Below, one piece after another: positions 10,765 through 22,727 of a stretch of DNA of 42,662 nucleotides. The translations under genes and the position numbers were made by a program. The stretch comes from Sphaerosporella brunnea (Eukaryota > Ascomycota > Pezizomycetes > Pezizales > Pyronemataceae): assembly GCA_008704415.1 (NCBI GenBank), contig VXIS01000381.1, positions 1 through 42,662 on the forward strand, written 5' to 3'. The first letter of the stretch is position 1; each line of letters starts with the position of its first letter. The notes under the pieces are model-generated. The model saw only the letters and a list, made by a program, of their open reading frames with translations, had not been told where the DNA came from and did not search any database.

Positions 10765-13700
10765 TTTGATTGTCGTTGGGTAGGGTGATGTTTTGGTTTT
10801 TGGTTTGTAGGGTGTGGTTGAGAACGGAGGACTTGCTGGAAGTTGATGCGAAGTACGGCGAACGAGCGTATTAAATCGACGGAGCGAGTGTGGAAGTTGA
10901 TGGTTCTAGAGAAGAAAGGAAAAAGGATGGGGGGGGTGGAAGAGTGGATTATTTATCTATCGATCGGAATTTTGGGGGGGGGGCGCAGGAGGGATCACAG
11001 GCGAGAGAGTTGCTGGGCAGGCAGATGCTGTGTGTGTCTTAGAGGCTCCCGCACGACCCTTCCCTCCATCCCTCGCTGTACCCTCCCCATGTCCCCCTCC
11101 ACCATGCCCGGACTCTCTGTCTTCGCACATCCCAGGATTCGATGGTCACAGCTCTCCCCCGGAACGGAGAAAAGCCAGAGCCTCTTTCCCCAGCTGCAGC
11201 TCGGCATGGCTCTCTAGGCCTCGGGCGTCCCTATCGCTATCGCTACGTTCGCTTTCTCCCGCCTCTGCTCTCTCTGCTGCTGCTGCGCAGTGTTTCTCTG
11301 GCTCAGCGCTGGCGAAGGATGGCGTTTCGCAGGGGTGGGCTGGATGCCAGTGGATGGTATCATCCGGCTCCCGCCCAGATAACGGCATGTTCGGCTTGCA
11401 ATTCCTGCCCAACCTCCCCCCATTCCCTTCGCGGCATGGGCTGCCCAAAAAAGTTCCCTCAAAAACGCCGCTTTGGTGCGACAGCTAGCTCTGAAGGTTT
11501 TTCCATTTTTCCATTTCTCCGCCAAGAGCCCCGTTGCATCCTGGTCGCTGCCTTCCCTGAATCCCCCCCTCCGGATCCACCCACCCACAACACCTCCCAC
11601 AGCGATCGATCACCACCTTTGCTTGTCCCGTCCTATTCTTAGCAACGACGCGCAACACTGCGTGGAAACTCTAGCCAGCGGCGATTTGCCTCTGACGAGA
11701 TTTTCCCACATTTCTTCTTGCGCCTTCGCGATTGGTGCGTTATCAGGCCAAGCTCTGCTTCGGCATCACCACCGGCACAGAAACAAAACCGCTGTGGGCA
11801 GTTATGCTGCCTATCGCGAGAGCAAAAATCATATGTACCCGACCCATCCAGACTGGCCTGCTCACACGATAAAGCAAGGCACGAGGTCCTAGGGAAAAAA
11901 AATTACCGAGGAAACGATCTTTCCCCACGATGCCAATGCGCACCTCAGTGGAGCTGTTTACGAATCGCTCGCCCTCGGGGCTTGTCGCGTGTGAACACAC
12001 CTTTGGCCACTTTGTTTTCGCGAGATCTTGCTTCGCAAGCATGCACACACCACTGCCGGCAATATTCCTCCTCCACAAAAGTGTTCAACAGGAGTGCAGC
12101 AATGAAACCCGCTTTCGCAATCACCTTCTTGACATGGCGTTCCAACCTCCTTGCGCGCGGCCGAAGGTCAGAACACGGCCCGCCGGGCTGTCTCACAACC
12201 GGATAGATATGATCACCGTAGGGCTCTGGAGAAATCAGTGCCAAGAATCCGGCCGCTTTGGGCACAGTAATCGAGATTCTTCCACTCCAAAATTTTGGCC
12301 CCTATGGATGGACTTGCGTTTCTCCAGCTTCTTACAAACCGGCCATAAGCTGCCAACATTACTCATGCTTGCTCAGCTGTGTACTCTTGAAGTCCGTTGA
12401 TCTCCCAGCCATCGCAAAAGCGCTACAGCTACTGGACCTGTAGCCGTGGCTTACTGCGGGATGACGCTCTCACTCTCCACTCTTTGCACGGACAGGCGTA
12501 AACTTCCACAGACCGTCGAGATCAGCACGATCAGCATCGTTCAGTGTTTGAGCCACTGCCTAGTGACAACAAGTTGGAAAAGCTGCTATTTATGTCCACC
12601 AAATGAACTCAAGCAATTCTGATGATGACGTTCTTCATAACATGTGTGTCTCGAAGCTTGAATGTGTACCAACCGGCGCTTGAGCGCGCTTAACCCAAGG
12701 ACCACGGGGGATCTGTATCGTCGTCCGAACCACGTTTTTCCCCCTGGTAAGGGGTCACGTTAACGCTGCTGGCAGCAGATGGGTAGCCGTGGAGTCGTCG
12801 ACGGGTCCCGAAGTCAACCCATGCCGGTCGTCATCCGGAAGCAGGGCGGCGGCGGTTGGCGGGTACGATCTGTGAATAAAGCGTATACCAACCGCAGAAG
12901 TAACGAAGAAGCTTGGCGCTGCGGCGTTTTGATATCGATTTTCGAGCGGCCTTTTCCCAGCCTCCTGAGAAAGTCCGGCGTCTCACAGCAAGATAATCAG
13001 CAAAAACGTCAAGTTTCAACCCACAAAACCCCCCTGCGCTAAAAAAAAAACGAGGGATCTTCACTGTTGCATGAACTTCCTAACCTTCTTAACCTTTTTG
13101 TTGCCCCCCCCCCCATTTTTTCCGGCCGTGATGATCTTTACTCTTTGCTACGGCGAACTTGGAGCCGCCGATTCTGAGACAAACTGTTTTTTTTTGTTGT
13201 TGGGCACAGCTAAGTGGCGAGTGCTACATCGTGATGACGACTTTCCGGAACACCACGCGTGCCGAACGAACAGGAAACGGAAGCAAGCACACTGACCGCA
13301 CGACCGAGTGGCTTTACTAGGTAGTATACTCCTGGGCGGCCATATTACGTGTGGAATAAGGTAGTGTTTCGTATCTGCACCGGAGCCGATCGCAATCCGC
13401 GAGCAGCAAGGCAGTTTGGCAGAGCAGCATCCTATGGCCGGGGGCGAGGGTGACTTGCTTATCGGTTTCCTTCAGATTTTACACTTCGCACGTTGCCAGC
13501 TGATGATCAGGGTGCAACAGATATGGCCATGGTTCGTTTCTCGCCTCGTGATCAAGAGCCACATGGAGTTGAAATGACACCCTAAACAGAAAAAAACCAA
13601 ATCGGTTATGTATCCGTCCAGATCCCGAAGGAGATTCAAACGGCCGGATATTGCGGGACTGATGGCTGGCTGCTGTGGTTAATTTCCCCGTTGGAACTGT

Positions 13701-15012
13701 ACCGCGTTCCGGGTTGCTCGGGTTGCTCTGGATAAAGATTCCTAACGTGGTTGGTTTTTTTTTTTATCCCCCGCCCACTGCCGACAATGCAGCCATCCGA
13801 CTGGGACCGACTCTACTCTATAAGTCGCAATATCGGCAAGTATGTGCTTTGCTTCGAGTTTCGGGAGGGTTGGCTCTTTCTGTCAGGTCTGAATCCGTGT
13901 GCTTCCCCTATTCCTTTCCGCGATGTTCCTCGCCCGAGCAGACCAAGTTTACGGCCCCCTTTCCTAGGATATGAGCTGGCTGGTCGAAGAACAGGCGGAA
14001 GCAAACGAACCTTCTGGAACTTTCTCCATTCCCACCGAAAGGATCCGCTTGGACGGCTTTTCATCTTTACGAACCTGCTGGACTCTTTCCTTGGGATAAC
14101 ACGAATAGTTACTCGATATCTGCTGGATTAGGTTGCCGCCTTCGAGCTCAAGCATCTTCGTCGGCTACGAGAATAAGAAGTCCAGTCCCGATAAAGGACG
14201 AAACGGTGCAGGCGGAAGTTGACGGTATCATGGAGGCGACTGAAACGAAACAGGTTACATGTTAGGGGATGGGGTGCCAGTTCGATAAAGGGCCATATTG
14301 GAAGACCGATTCAACGACCGCTACCGGCCTCCACCGCGGTGGTAGCTTTCTTCACAGAGCTCTGGAACGTTTATCACGATGGGGGTCTCACAGGAGTTTT
14401 CACATCAATAGGCTGCGGGCACGGCAAGTTGACTGGTACTGCCTTCGAACTTGCGGATTTTATCTAGGAACTCGCAAATTTTGCAAAGCCCACCTATTTT
14501 TTGGATGGCTCTCAACGCTACAGAATGGAAAAAATCCTATCAATCCATCGAATACCAAATAGGGTCGAGGCGGCAATCCAAATCGGTTAGGGGTTTTCTC
14601 GCTGAGGGCCTCATTCTCGCGGCCGGAACAAATACGTAGTCTTGCGGCATACTGTACATAGCAGAAACGGCATCCGTGAACAGAAGTGAAATTAGTCGTA
14701 ACAAAGAACAGGAACAAAGTTTGCTGATCTCACTATCAAGCGCCAAAGCCATAGCACTAACACCCTCCAAAACTCAGCACCTCCAAAATCCTACCCTATG
14801 TACGAGTACGATACCAACAGACCACGATACATAGCCGCGCGCGCAAACGTCTCTGCTTCTGGCCCAGTATGTATGTAGACCTGGGTTCTGTGCTTGGTCG
14901 TGCGCAGTTTGTTGCATAACTAAGCATCTACGGTCTCCAAAAAAAAGTATGCAATGTCTCATCTCCATCTCAATCTGCGCTACATACTTCATAGTAAAAA
15001 ATCGGGTTTCTA
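10765..15012. other. 4.2-kb gene-free interval
   Basis: I found no reading frame with convincing protein character in this stretch. The available frames are short, overlap in several phases and have low-complexity or random composition. It contains a G10 tract (10974-10983), a pyrimidine-rich stretch near 11040-11110 and a C11 tract (13104-13114). No tRNA or rRNA is seen. It lies upstream of the small secreted protein gene and ends at the first miniature element. A long promoter, noncoding transcripts or decayed repeats are all possible. Confidence 0.55.
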
Positions 15013-15426
15013 CTCTGGCGGCCGAGCGCCAAGTTCGGGATTTTCTGATTGGCCCGCACAACAAAAAACCGCGAAAATAAAAACTCGGCCGTCAAAATTC
15101 ATCGTAAATTAGAAGCTCTCACTTGTGGTCATATTCAGCGCGAAAAACGCTATCTAGCACGTCTTGGAGGGCCTGCTGGGCCGTCGTGATGTTGAGAGAG
15201 TTGAAACGGTGATGCTGAATATCCAGCGTTGCCACACAACGCCACACATCAGCCTCCCACTCCCCCACCCTCCGGGACGTGCTGGATCGCGTTTTTTGCG
15301 ACGAATTTGACTACAAGTGGGAGCTTCTAATTTATGATGAATTCTGACGGCCGAGTTTTTATTTTCGCGGTTTTTTGTTGTGCGGGCCAATCAGAAAATC
15401 CCGAACTTGGCGCTCGGCCGCCAGAG
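15013..15426. mobile_element. MITE-like foldback element with long TIRs and TA target site
   Basis: The ends are inverted copies: the outer 82 bp of each arm (15013-15094 and 15345-15426) are identical by eye, beginning CTCTGGCGGCCGAGCGCC. The arms continue with about 80% identity for roughly another 80 bp, around a central loop near 15180-15260. TA dinucleotides flank both ends (15011-15012 and 15427-15428), as expected of Tc1/mariner-type insertion. The element is 414 bp and has no transposase, so it would need one in trans. Several arm differences are G/A or C/T transitions. The superfamily is inferred only from the TA and the TIR layout. Confidence 0.8.
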
Positions 15427-15517
15427 TAGTGCACATCACTCTCCTCTGTGGCAGAACAACGGAATTCGCCTTGACAGCCACGTCACCGAGTGATACCCTG
15501 TGCCCCAATACTCGGAG

Positions 15518-16188
15518 CAACGCCCGACATGGGCCCGGCCTATACTTCTGTGGGCCGACCCCGGCCGTCCTTGGACAGGCCTATTGCCGGGCTTCATGTA
15601 GGGCACGATTGCGCCGGCCAGGCTTATTATAAGTAAGGGGTGGCCGGCCGGAATATCTAAAATGTAGTAATGTGATGAGACGTTCGAATGAGATTGGACG
15701 TCAGCTCGAGCCCTACGCGGGTTTGCTTCGACTCCCCAGCGGGACCTCTACTTGTTTTCAACCGTGAAACCCATATACTAATAGTATTTGATACCCGAGG
15801 GCCGACATATCATCATGGACCCCCGAGCCCCCCCCCGGACCCGCCTGCCTCTCCATCGCAACCTCACCTAGGGAGGGTCAAAATCGCTTTCGCATACACT
15901 GACATCAAGTCCAAGTCGCCGACTTGAAAGTCTCTGCTGGAAGCAGGCAAACAAGCTGCCAAAGCGAAAGCTTGAACGACATGTATCTACCAACTCAAGC
16001 ATATACTTAAGTAGCTTTGCGGCCGGGTGGAAAACAACTTGAATTCAACAAATTATTCTCGAATTTTTTTAAATGTGAAACCTGCGGGCGCCCGCGAGCC
16101 GGCCAGTTGAGAACCAGCAAAGCCGCCCCCGGCCAGGCCCGGCCAGTTATATTCTGAAATTGGCCGGCCGGGCCCATGTCGGGCGTTG
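15518..16188. mobile_element. hAT-like miniature element with perfect 23-bp TIRs
   Basis: The left end starts CAACGCCCGACATGGGCC (15518-15540) and its exact reverse complement closes the element at 16166-16188, matching 23 of 23. The flanking 8-mers are ACTCGGAG (15510-15517) and TGTCGGAG (16189-16196), identical at six of eight positions, consistent with a decayed 8-bp target duplication. Subterminal GGCCGGCC and GGCCCGGCC motifs recur at both ends, as in hAT elements, where such motifs bind transposase. The 671-bp interior has no transposase. It sits 92 bp from the previous element, between the gene desert and CAX4. Confidence 0.8.
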
Positions 16189-16294
16189 TGTCGGAGACCT
16201 GTTGACCTGGTGCAATCCGCAATCACATATATTGGGGCTTATGGCATCATACATCAGCGCATACATCAGCGGCAGATGGAGCGATCTCCGTTTT

Positions 16295-16308
16295 GGGGGG
16301 GGGGGGGG
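16295..16308 (+). repeat. G14 homopolymer in the CAX4 3' flank
   Basis: A run of 14 G lies 46 bp beyond the CAX4 stop codon. It is one of about ten G or C runs of 9 or more in this window. Confidence 0.95.
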
Positions 16309-16353
16309 TATGAACAATAAGCAGTGGTATCAAAAGCTACTCCCGCTTCACCT

Positions 16354-17167
16354 TCACCGCCATTTCTTCTTCTCCGTCCCATTCCTGGCCGCATTCCACC
16401 CAGCCACAACCAAATCCACTTTCAAACACCGATCACGGATCCAGAGGCACGCACCAAGGCCCAACATCGCATCCCACAGTTTACCACCCCCTACCGTCCT
16501 CGCAGCAGATGTGACAGCGTACCACCCAAGCGCACACACCAAGCCCGCCGCATATCCCACCACCACTTGTTTCGGCGTGTGATAGTTAAGATAGATCCTG
16601 CTGGCAGCAACGGCGACACTACCCGCCACCGCAGCGATGGCATAGACGGCTCTCCTCCAGCCCGGCAGCTCGCCACCACCCAGATTCCGCCGCAGCAGCA
16701 GGAGCACTAGGTACAACGCATAGAAGGCCGAGAATTGTGCGTGCGAGGAGGGCATGCCGTACCCTTTGCCGTGCATCACTGCAACACACGATGTCGTCGG
16801 TTTTTTACCCACCTGCAAAGGTGCTGGGGAAACACTGACGCTTCGGCCGCTCTTCGCGGATAATTCGCTTCAGGACGAAGTTGGCCGCTTCGCATGCTAG
16901 CTGCCCGGCCAACATGAGCGCACATTCGAGCTCGCGCGTGCAGAATAGCGTTGTCACGTAGACGATCATCATCGCTTGCGGGAGGAGTGCGAGCCATGCT
17001 GAGACGAGTGATAGCGGGTCTTCGGGGTTCTGTTTACTGGGTTGTCAATTGAAAGGCTGCTGGAATGTTCGACAGGAAATTTAATCCGGTGTAGCACGAA
17101 CATAGTAGACGTGAGTTAGGCTCAAGGATGCCAGGGGGGGCTGACCGGCAGCATAGCCAGCGGACAT
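16354..17167 (-). CDS. CAX4: Dolichyldiphosphatase (PAP2 family, Cax4/Cwh8 type)
   Basis: This enzyme hydrolyses dolichyl diphosphate on the lumenal face of the ER so that the carrier can be reused for N-glycosylation. Exons are 17102-17167, 16840-17029 and 16354-16778, giving 226 residues. The start, MSAGYAAGQPPLASLSLTHV, has the conserved LASLSLTHVYY segment, and NPEDPLSLVSAWLALLPQ follows. PAP2 motifs are in order: K-x6-RP (KRIIREERP), PSSH within GYGMPSSHAQF, and SR-x5-H (SRIYLNYHTPKQV). Several hydrophobic segments fit a polytopic membrane protein. The second intron (16779-16839, 61 nt, GTCAGT donor) was chosen because it gives ERPKLMHGKGYGMPSSH, matching the family. The gene is divergent from the ArfGAP gene across 0.68 kb. 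Confidence 0.93.
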
Positions 17168-17842
17168 TTTGTTGCGGTGTGGGGGGTGGGTTTGTTCGAG
17201 GGAGAGGCAGCGAACACGGAGGAGAAAGTCTTTTGGGGGGGGTGGTTAGGGGTCAAGCTTGCAGTACCGCAATAGAACACTCCCCGGGTATGTACTCTAG
17301 TGCTAGAGTACTCTACACTATCGCAACGAGGTGGTTACGACCAGAATAGGTACGGGGTACATGTGGTTTTGTTTCGCTGGCTGCAAAACTCAGAGGAGTC
17401 AGTGACATGCATTGGACATCTGTCCTGTGATACAGAGCCTTTTAATGTCTCTTTCCAAGCGGCCATAATACTCGCATTCCTCGTGCAGTGAACGACGTTT
17501 AGTCAGTCAGAGAGTCGCGCCGGCAACTAAAAGTCTGGGAGACAGAGCAGCGGCTGCAGCATCCTCGGCCAATCTCCAACCAACACATCCAAGTCGCTTC
17601 CTCCGCTGCTTCTCCTCATCGCTCGCATATGCTCCACACGCCCATCGTCATCCGCCAACATCCTTGCCCGTAATTTACCGAACACCTCTCCATCGCAGAC
17701 AGGAAAGAAAGAAAGAAAGAAAGCACGATCCTCCACCCCCCCCCCCCCCAAAACCCCGCAACACCACAGTAACGCGGAGAAAGAAAACGCTACCTGGAAA
17801 CCCAGCGCGCGCCATACATTACCTCCCGCCCACTACCCGACT
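17168..17842. promoter_or_regulatory. Divergent intergenic promoter region, CAX4 / csx2
   Basis: This stretch separates two genes transcribed away from each other, so both promoters should be here. It contains a (GAAA)n run at about 17703-17722 and a C14 tract at 17736-17749, close to the csx2 start. No coding sequence is seen and I cannot define individual factor sites. Confidence 0.6.
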
Positions 17843-20800
17843 ATGGGCAACGTCAGTGCGAGACTGGAAGATGGCGCGACTCTGTACCTACGAGACCAGT
17901 TGAGGCGTATGCAACCCCAGATCCCCCCCCCCCACTTATAACAAACAACAACAACAACACCCCCCGGCAACACTCTTGGCTCTTGACCGTTGCTCCCGAA
18001 CAGTGGCCGTGTCTTGGTCCCGCCATGCAGGGCTGCAGGGCTGATTCATTTATGTCGTAGTGTCAATCTCGTGTATCCAGGTCGTGAACGGAAACAACAG
18101 AATCCTGCTAAGAATCTCCCCGAACGCCTTTCCGTGCCAGAAGGTTATCGCGAGGAAAGAGTCCGGCGACGACGGTCTGGTGGAGTTTGTGCAGGTGCGT
18201 GCGAATACCATCATACCGATGCGATGCGAACCGGCGGGTGGTGGCATCTGACATGTCCGACGGCTTCAGGACCCCGACCCGAACTCGTCGACTCCGCTGC
18301 TGCTGAAGCTCCCTGCCGAGGACGAGCTGAACCTCGTTTTCACCTTCACTATCCGCCGAAACGAGGAGACTACCGGCACAGCTTCGTACGGCAACAACAC
18401 CACCATCAACGGACTCACCTTCATTACCGGTTCTAGCGCCCGTGATATCGAGAACCTTGTTACCCGCGAGTTTCACGCCGATCCGAATCTTCACAAGAAC
18501 CCCAATGTAAACCTGGTCGGCGACTTCTCGACCGACGGCTCAAATGCAGTGCAGTTTGATTACAAATGGCGGTGGAGACCACCACTTGGCTCGGACGAGA
18601 GGTTCAACACCGTGGGTTGGAGGAACACTTGCAGTGTACGCAGCAGTTGATCTGAGATTGCTGGGCAGAGCTGACGGGGGCGCGCGCGCAGTTTGTCGAG
18701 TACGATCAACGGGCTCACAAGTTATCGACGCTGGCACAGTTTTCTTTCTGGGTGCCAAGTGAGCGCTCTAACATCACGGCGTATTGCACCGATGCTGACG
18801 CAAACAGGATCGCCGAAGGTTCCATGGCCTCCTTCGCCCGCGATCGGTCCCGAGCAACTACCCAATTCTCCGCCTAGATTGCGTGTGGGTTCAAGGTCGG
18901 GAAATGGGTACACCACTGACGGAGAGCCACCATCCCCGCTGATTGATAACTTCGACGGCTCGACCCTTGCGCCTTCGTTAACTAATGTCCCTGCGGTAAA
19001 AGTTGACAACTGTCCTCGGCCAGTAGATAGCTCCATGGCGGACGACGGCCCGCTTTTCAGAGCCACGATGAAAAGCTTGGAGCAGAAGACGGGCACTCTG
19101 CGTACGAAAATGAAGAAGGTTTTGAAGAGGGCCGAACAGGCACGACAAGCGCAGATCACCTGCAATGAAGCTCTTTCCGCCTTCCAGGAGGCATTGCGGG
19201 AAGTCTCGACTTCGGGAAATGCACCCGGGATACAACCCGCTCTGGACCATTATTTTGAAAGGACCTTTCGAGAGATATTGCTGTATGAGAGGAACAACGA
19301 GAGCAATATGCAGAAACTGATCATCGAACCGCTCACAAAGTTGTACCAGACGGATTTGAAACAAGCAGAGGCCAAGAAAAGGGACTTTGAGGAGGAAAGC
19401 CGAGATTATTATAACTATGTCAGCCGGTACCTGGGCATCCGAAACGACTCCAGCAAGGAAAAGAAGAAAGCGGAGAGCGAGTCAAAGTACCAGGCCAAGC
19501 GAAAGAACTTCGAACTGAAACGCTTCGACTACTCCACATTTATGCAAGATCTTCATGGTGGTAGAAAGGAGCAGGAGGTTTTGGCGCAGCTGACCAAGTT
19601 TGCAGATGCGCAGGCACGGGGCTTCCTCACGACTGCAAAGAGAGTCCAAGAACTGCTCCCCGAGTTGGAAGCGTTGGACTATGAGGTTAAGGAGACGGCC
19701 AAAGAATTCCAGATACAGCGGACGGAGCGCGAGGAGCGAAGGAGGCTACTCGAGAAAAACAATCTAGTATATGTGGAGCCTGAATCGGTACCGTCATTCG
19801 CTTCACCCACAACGCCTAATCCCAGCGGTCCGTCTAGCAGTGATATTCTCGGTTTCAATACCGGCTTTGAGCGCCTGGGCATGGGCACTAGTAGTGTTAG
19901 GGCCGTGTCGTCGGGCAGCGAAGGCGGCCAAGAGGCTGCTGTTGTCTCTCCCACTTCAGCCACGGCTTCGGCCAAGATGAACTCTGGCTCCCTCAAATAC
20001 CGCGTTGGGGAAAATGCGGACAAGGAAACTGAGCGTCGGAAAGAGGGTCTGCTATGGGCTCTCAGCAGGCCAGGCAGTCATGTGGACCCGAAGGGTCTGA
20101 ACAAGCAAGCATGGCACAAGTATGTTCAGATTTAGCGCGCAGCAGGCGAACGTCCGAAAGCTTACAATGTATTAGATACTGGGTCGTTCTGGCTGGCGGA
20201 CAGCTGTGCGAGTATTCCAATTGGAAGCAAAAACTAGGACTACACAACGACCCGATCAACCTGAAAATGGCCTCGGTGCGAGAGGCACGCAATTCGGAAC
20301 GACGCTTCTGTTTTGAAGTTGTAACACCACAGTATAAACGAGTGTATCAAGCTACCTCTGAGGAGGACATGAATAACTGGATTTCGGCCATCAACAATGC
20401 TGTTAAAAGTACTATAGAAAGCGGAGGATCGATCAAGAATTTCGTCGTGCAACCACAGCACGACGAGGCCGAAGTTGCACAGCTAAAAAATATCCCATCA
20501 GCATTGACGGGCAAGACCCCACACTATCATCACTCGGTACATGGCAGCAACCCGTTAAGTAGCTCCAATAACAGCAATAATATCTACCGCAGGACAACAG
20601 TTGGTGCTAGGCCCACCAACAATCCTATTAGGCGGAACAGCAGCAACTTTGGAGAAGAGCCAGAGAAGCTCCTTCAAATGGTTAGGGACGCGGATCCCAG
20701 CAATAGTAGCTGCGCAGACTGTGGGAGTCAGGTGAAGACTGAATGGGTATCGATAAATCTGGGGATCGTGCTCTGCATCGGTATGGTTGTCATCCCGGCT

Positions 20801-21612
20801 TGGTGGAATTCGCGCTGACTGTGGTGCGCACAGAGTGCAGTGGGCTCCACCGATCCCTGGGGACGCATATTTCTAAAGTTCGGTCACTCACATTGGACGT
20901 GACATCATTCACGCCGGACCTTGTGCAGCTTTTGTGTCAGATAGGCAATCGGATAGCGAATTCGGTATGGGAAGCCAAGGCTGATTTCAGCCAGCGGCCG
21001 AATGCACAGTCATCACGGGAGGCTCGTTTGAAGTTCATTACTGCTAAATACGTACAACGGGCCTTCGTTGCACCGCTATCGCCGACGCTATCGACCACAG
21101 ACTCCCCCGATCAGCTGCTACTGGACGCAGTGAAGAAAAATGACCTCCCTGAAGCCATCTACGCTCTCGCGCTGCATGCGCGCCCGGACACTATAGATCC
21201 TGCCACCAACATATCCGCGGTCATGCTCGCCATCGCAGCAGCAGATTCTCAGCAGTTGAAAGCGTCGCCGGAATCATCTGAGCTCTCTCCTACCACACCG
21301 GGGACACCTCCAGTCACGTTCCCGCTCGCCGAACTGATCCTGCAGAACGGAGCCGATATACCTGTTCCTGTTTCAACCGCGAATCTTAGTCAGTCCGCAA
21401 AGAACTATGTCGCCCATAAGACGCGGAAGCGCTTGGACCAGGAGGCTTCACCGTCGACCACCGGCGCAGCTTCTGTTACGCCCCTGCCATCGAGAGACCA
21501 CCCTGGCGGTGGCAGCCTTCGAGAACGGCATCTTAGGGACAAGGAGAGGCTGCTGCAGAAACGGGGTAGTTCTGGGGCCAAACTGCATCGAAGTCCAGCC
21601 CTGGAGCGGTAA
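17843..21612 (+). CDS. csx2: ArfGAP with BAR and PH domains (Csx2-like)
   Basis: This is an Arf GTPase-activating protein of the BAR-PH-ArfGAP class, acting on membranes in vesicle traffic. Exons are 17843-17906, 18061-18194, 18270-18635, 18692-18758, 18808-20119, 20176-20780 and 20834-21612, giving 1108 residues. The start, MGNVSARLEDGATLYLRDQL, resembles fungal Csx2 proteins; Gly2 might be myristoylated, but residue 6 is Ala. The fungal N-terminal module (about 1-210) ends in FVEYDQRAHKLSTLAQFSFW. BAR spans about 290-500, PH about 622-725 (KYWVVLAGGQLCEY) and ArfGAP about 813-930 (CADC...[21 protein letters not shown]). The zinc-finger spacing is C-x2-C-x17-C-x2-C. A degenerate ankyrin-like segment and a basic tail follow. 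The intron after IVLCI splits the finger. Intron 1 contains a C11 tract. Confidence 0.93.
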
Positions 21613-21952
21613 TGGGCCGGGGTGTATTATGTTTTTTTCATGTTTTTTTTTTTTTCTATTGCGGTTTGTTGAGTTGTGATATGTGGAAGTGTTTGTATTG
21701 TTTTTGTGTGTTTAAGGGGAACTTAATGGATAATGACTCTTTGTGACGTGATAATGGCGGATGAGATTTTGGACGTCCGTCGGGCGGTCTCTCTTTTTTT
21801 TCTCTTTCTTGTTTTTATTTCTATGTAGGATGGGGTTATGGTGTTCCTTTGTGGGGGAGAATCTGAGACAATGTCAGGGCGATGTGAATGGGCACTTGTA
21901 GGAGCTCTCTTCTTCATGAAAACGTACTCGGTCTTATATATACACCACCGCT
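21613..21952. other. Convergent 3' region, csx2 / P-loop kinase
   Basis: This 340-bp stretch lies between two convergent stop codons and must hold both 3' UTRs. It contains T-rich tracts near 21640-21660 and 21790-21820. No gene is seen. The stop of the kinase gene overlaps a strong donor-like sequence (GTAAGTAAAG), so a further 3' exon cannot be ruled out. Confidence 0.5.
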
Positions 21953-22692
21953 TTACTTACCAATAGCAAACCCCTCATCCTCCTCGCTCCTCAGGATCTT
22001 ATCAACCTCGACCCTATTCTCGCGCAAAAAGCGGCCATTGGGGATATCATTTCCCTCAGCTCTCTGCAGGCCCTCCTCCAGCGTACTGCAGATGCCAGCG
22101 GCAACATGCCGCTTCGCCAGCCGCCGCTTGGCTACGTCTTCATCCACCTCGACGAACCAGCGCTCATCGAACGCGTCGGCAACGGGGCGCCACTCCTCGG
22201 GCGCGGAAAGGCTCAGGTAGTTGCCCTCAAAGATTAAAATCCTTGGCCCCGCTATCAGCAGCGGGGTTTAGGGGAGTTGAGGGGGAGCATACCGATGCTG
22301 CGGCTTAACCTCCACCCCGCCCTCGACAGGGTCTTTCAGCGCATGGTCAAAGCTAGCGGCCCACACGCTTTCCAGCAGGGCTCGCTCTGCGCGGCAGGCG
22401 TCGATCAGCGCCGCCAGCGCGGCAGGATCAAAGGTCCAGTGCGCGCCGCGGCAGTAGTGGGCGCGCGCGGGATCCGCCATGGCCGAGAGCTGCGCCCGCG
22501 TCAGGTGGTACCCGTCCATGGGTATCATCACGGCCGCCTCGCTGCCGAGCGCGCCGTTGAGTCCCCGCACCACGTGCGCGGCTAAGGTCGTTTTGCCGCT
22601 GCCCGGGATGCCCGCGATCGAGATTAGGTGCCGCTGCGTGGGCGCGAGGGTGCGGTAGCGGTCTGTGGGGGTTAGTAGGAGGCCGAGATTTG

Positions 22693-22727
<35 letters not shown>

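Noticed and set aside
11030..12400. Several 100-166-residue frames in the gene-free interval
   Set aside because: They overlap in opposite strands and phases, with Ser/Pro/Arg-rich random composition and no recognisable motif or exon partner.
13675..14131. Overlapping frames of 99 and 126 residues
   Set aside because: No conserved-looking composition, splice partner or family resemblance.
16779..16812. 34-nt intron in CAX4 using the GTGGGT donor
   Set aside because: It would add RQCFPSTFA between ERPK and MHGKGYG. The 61-nt intron matches the family.
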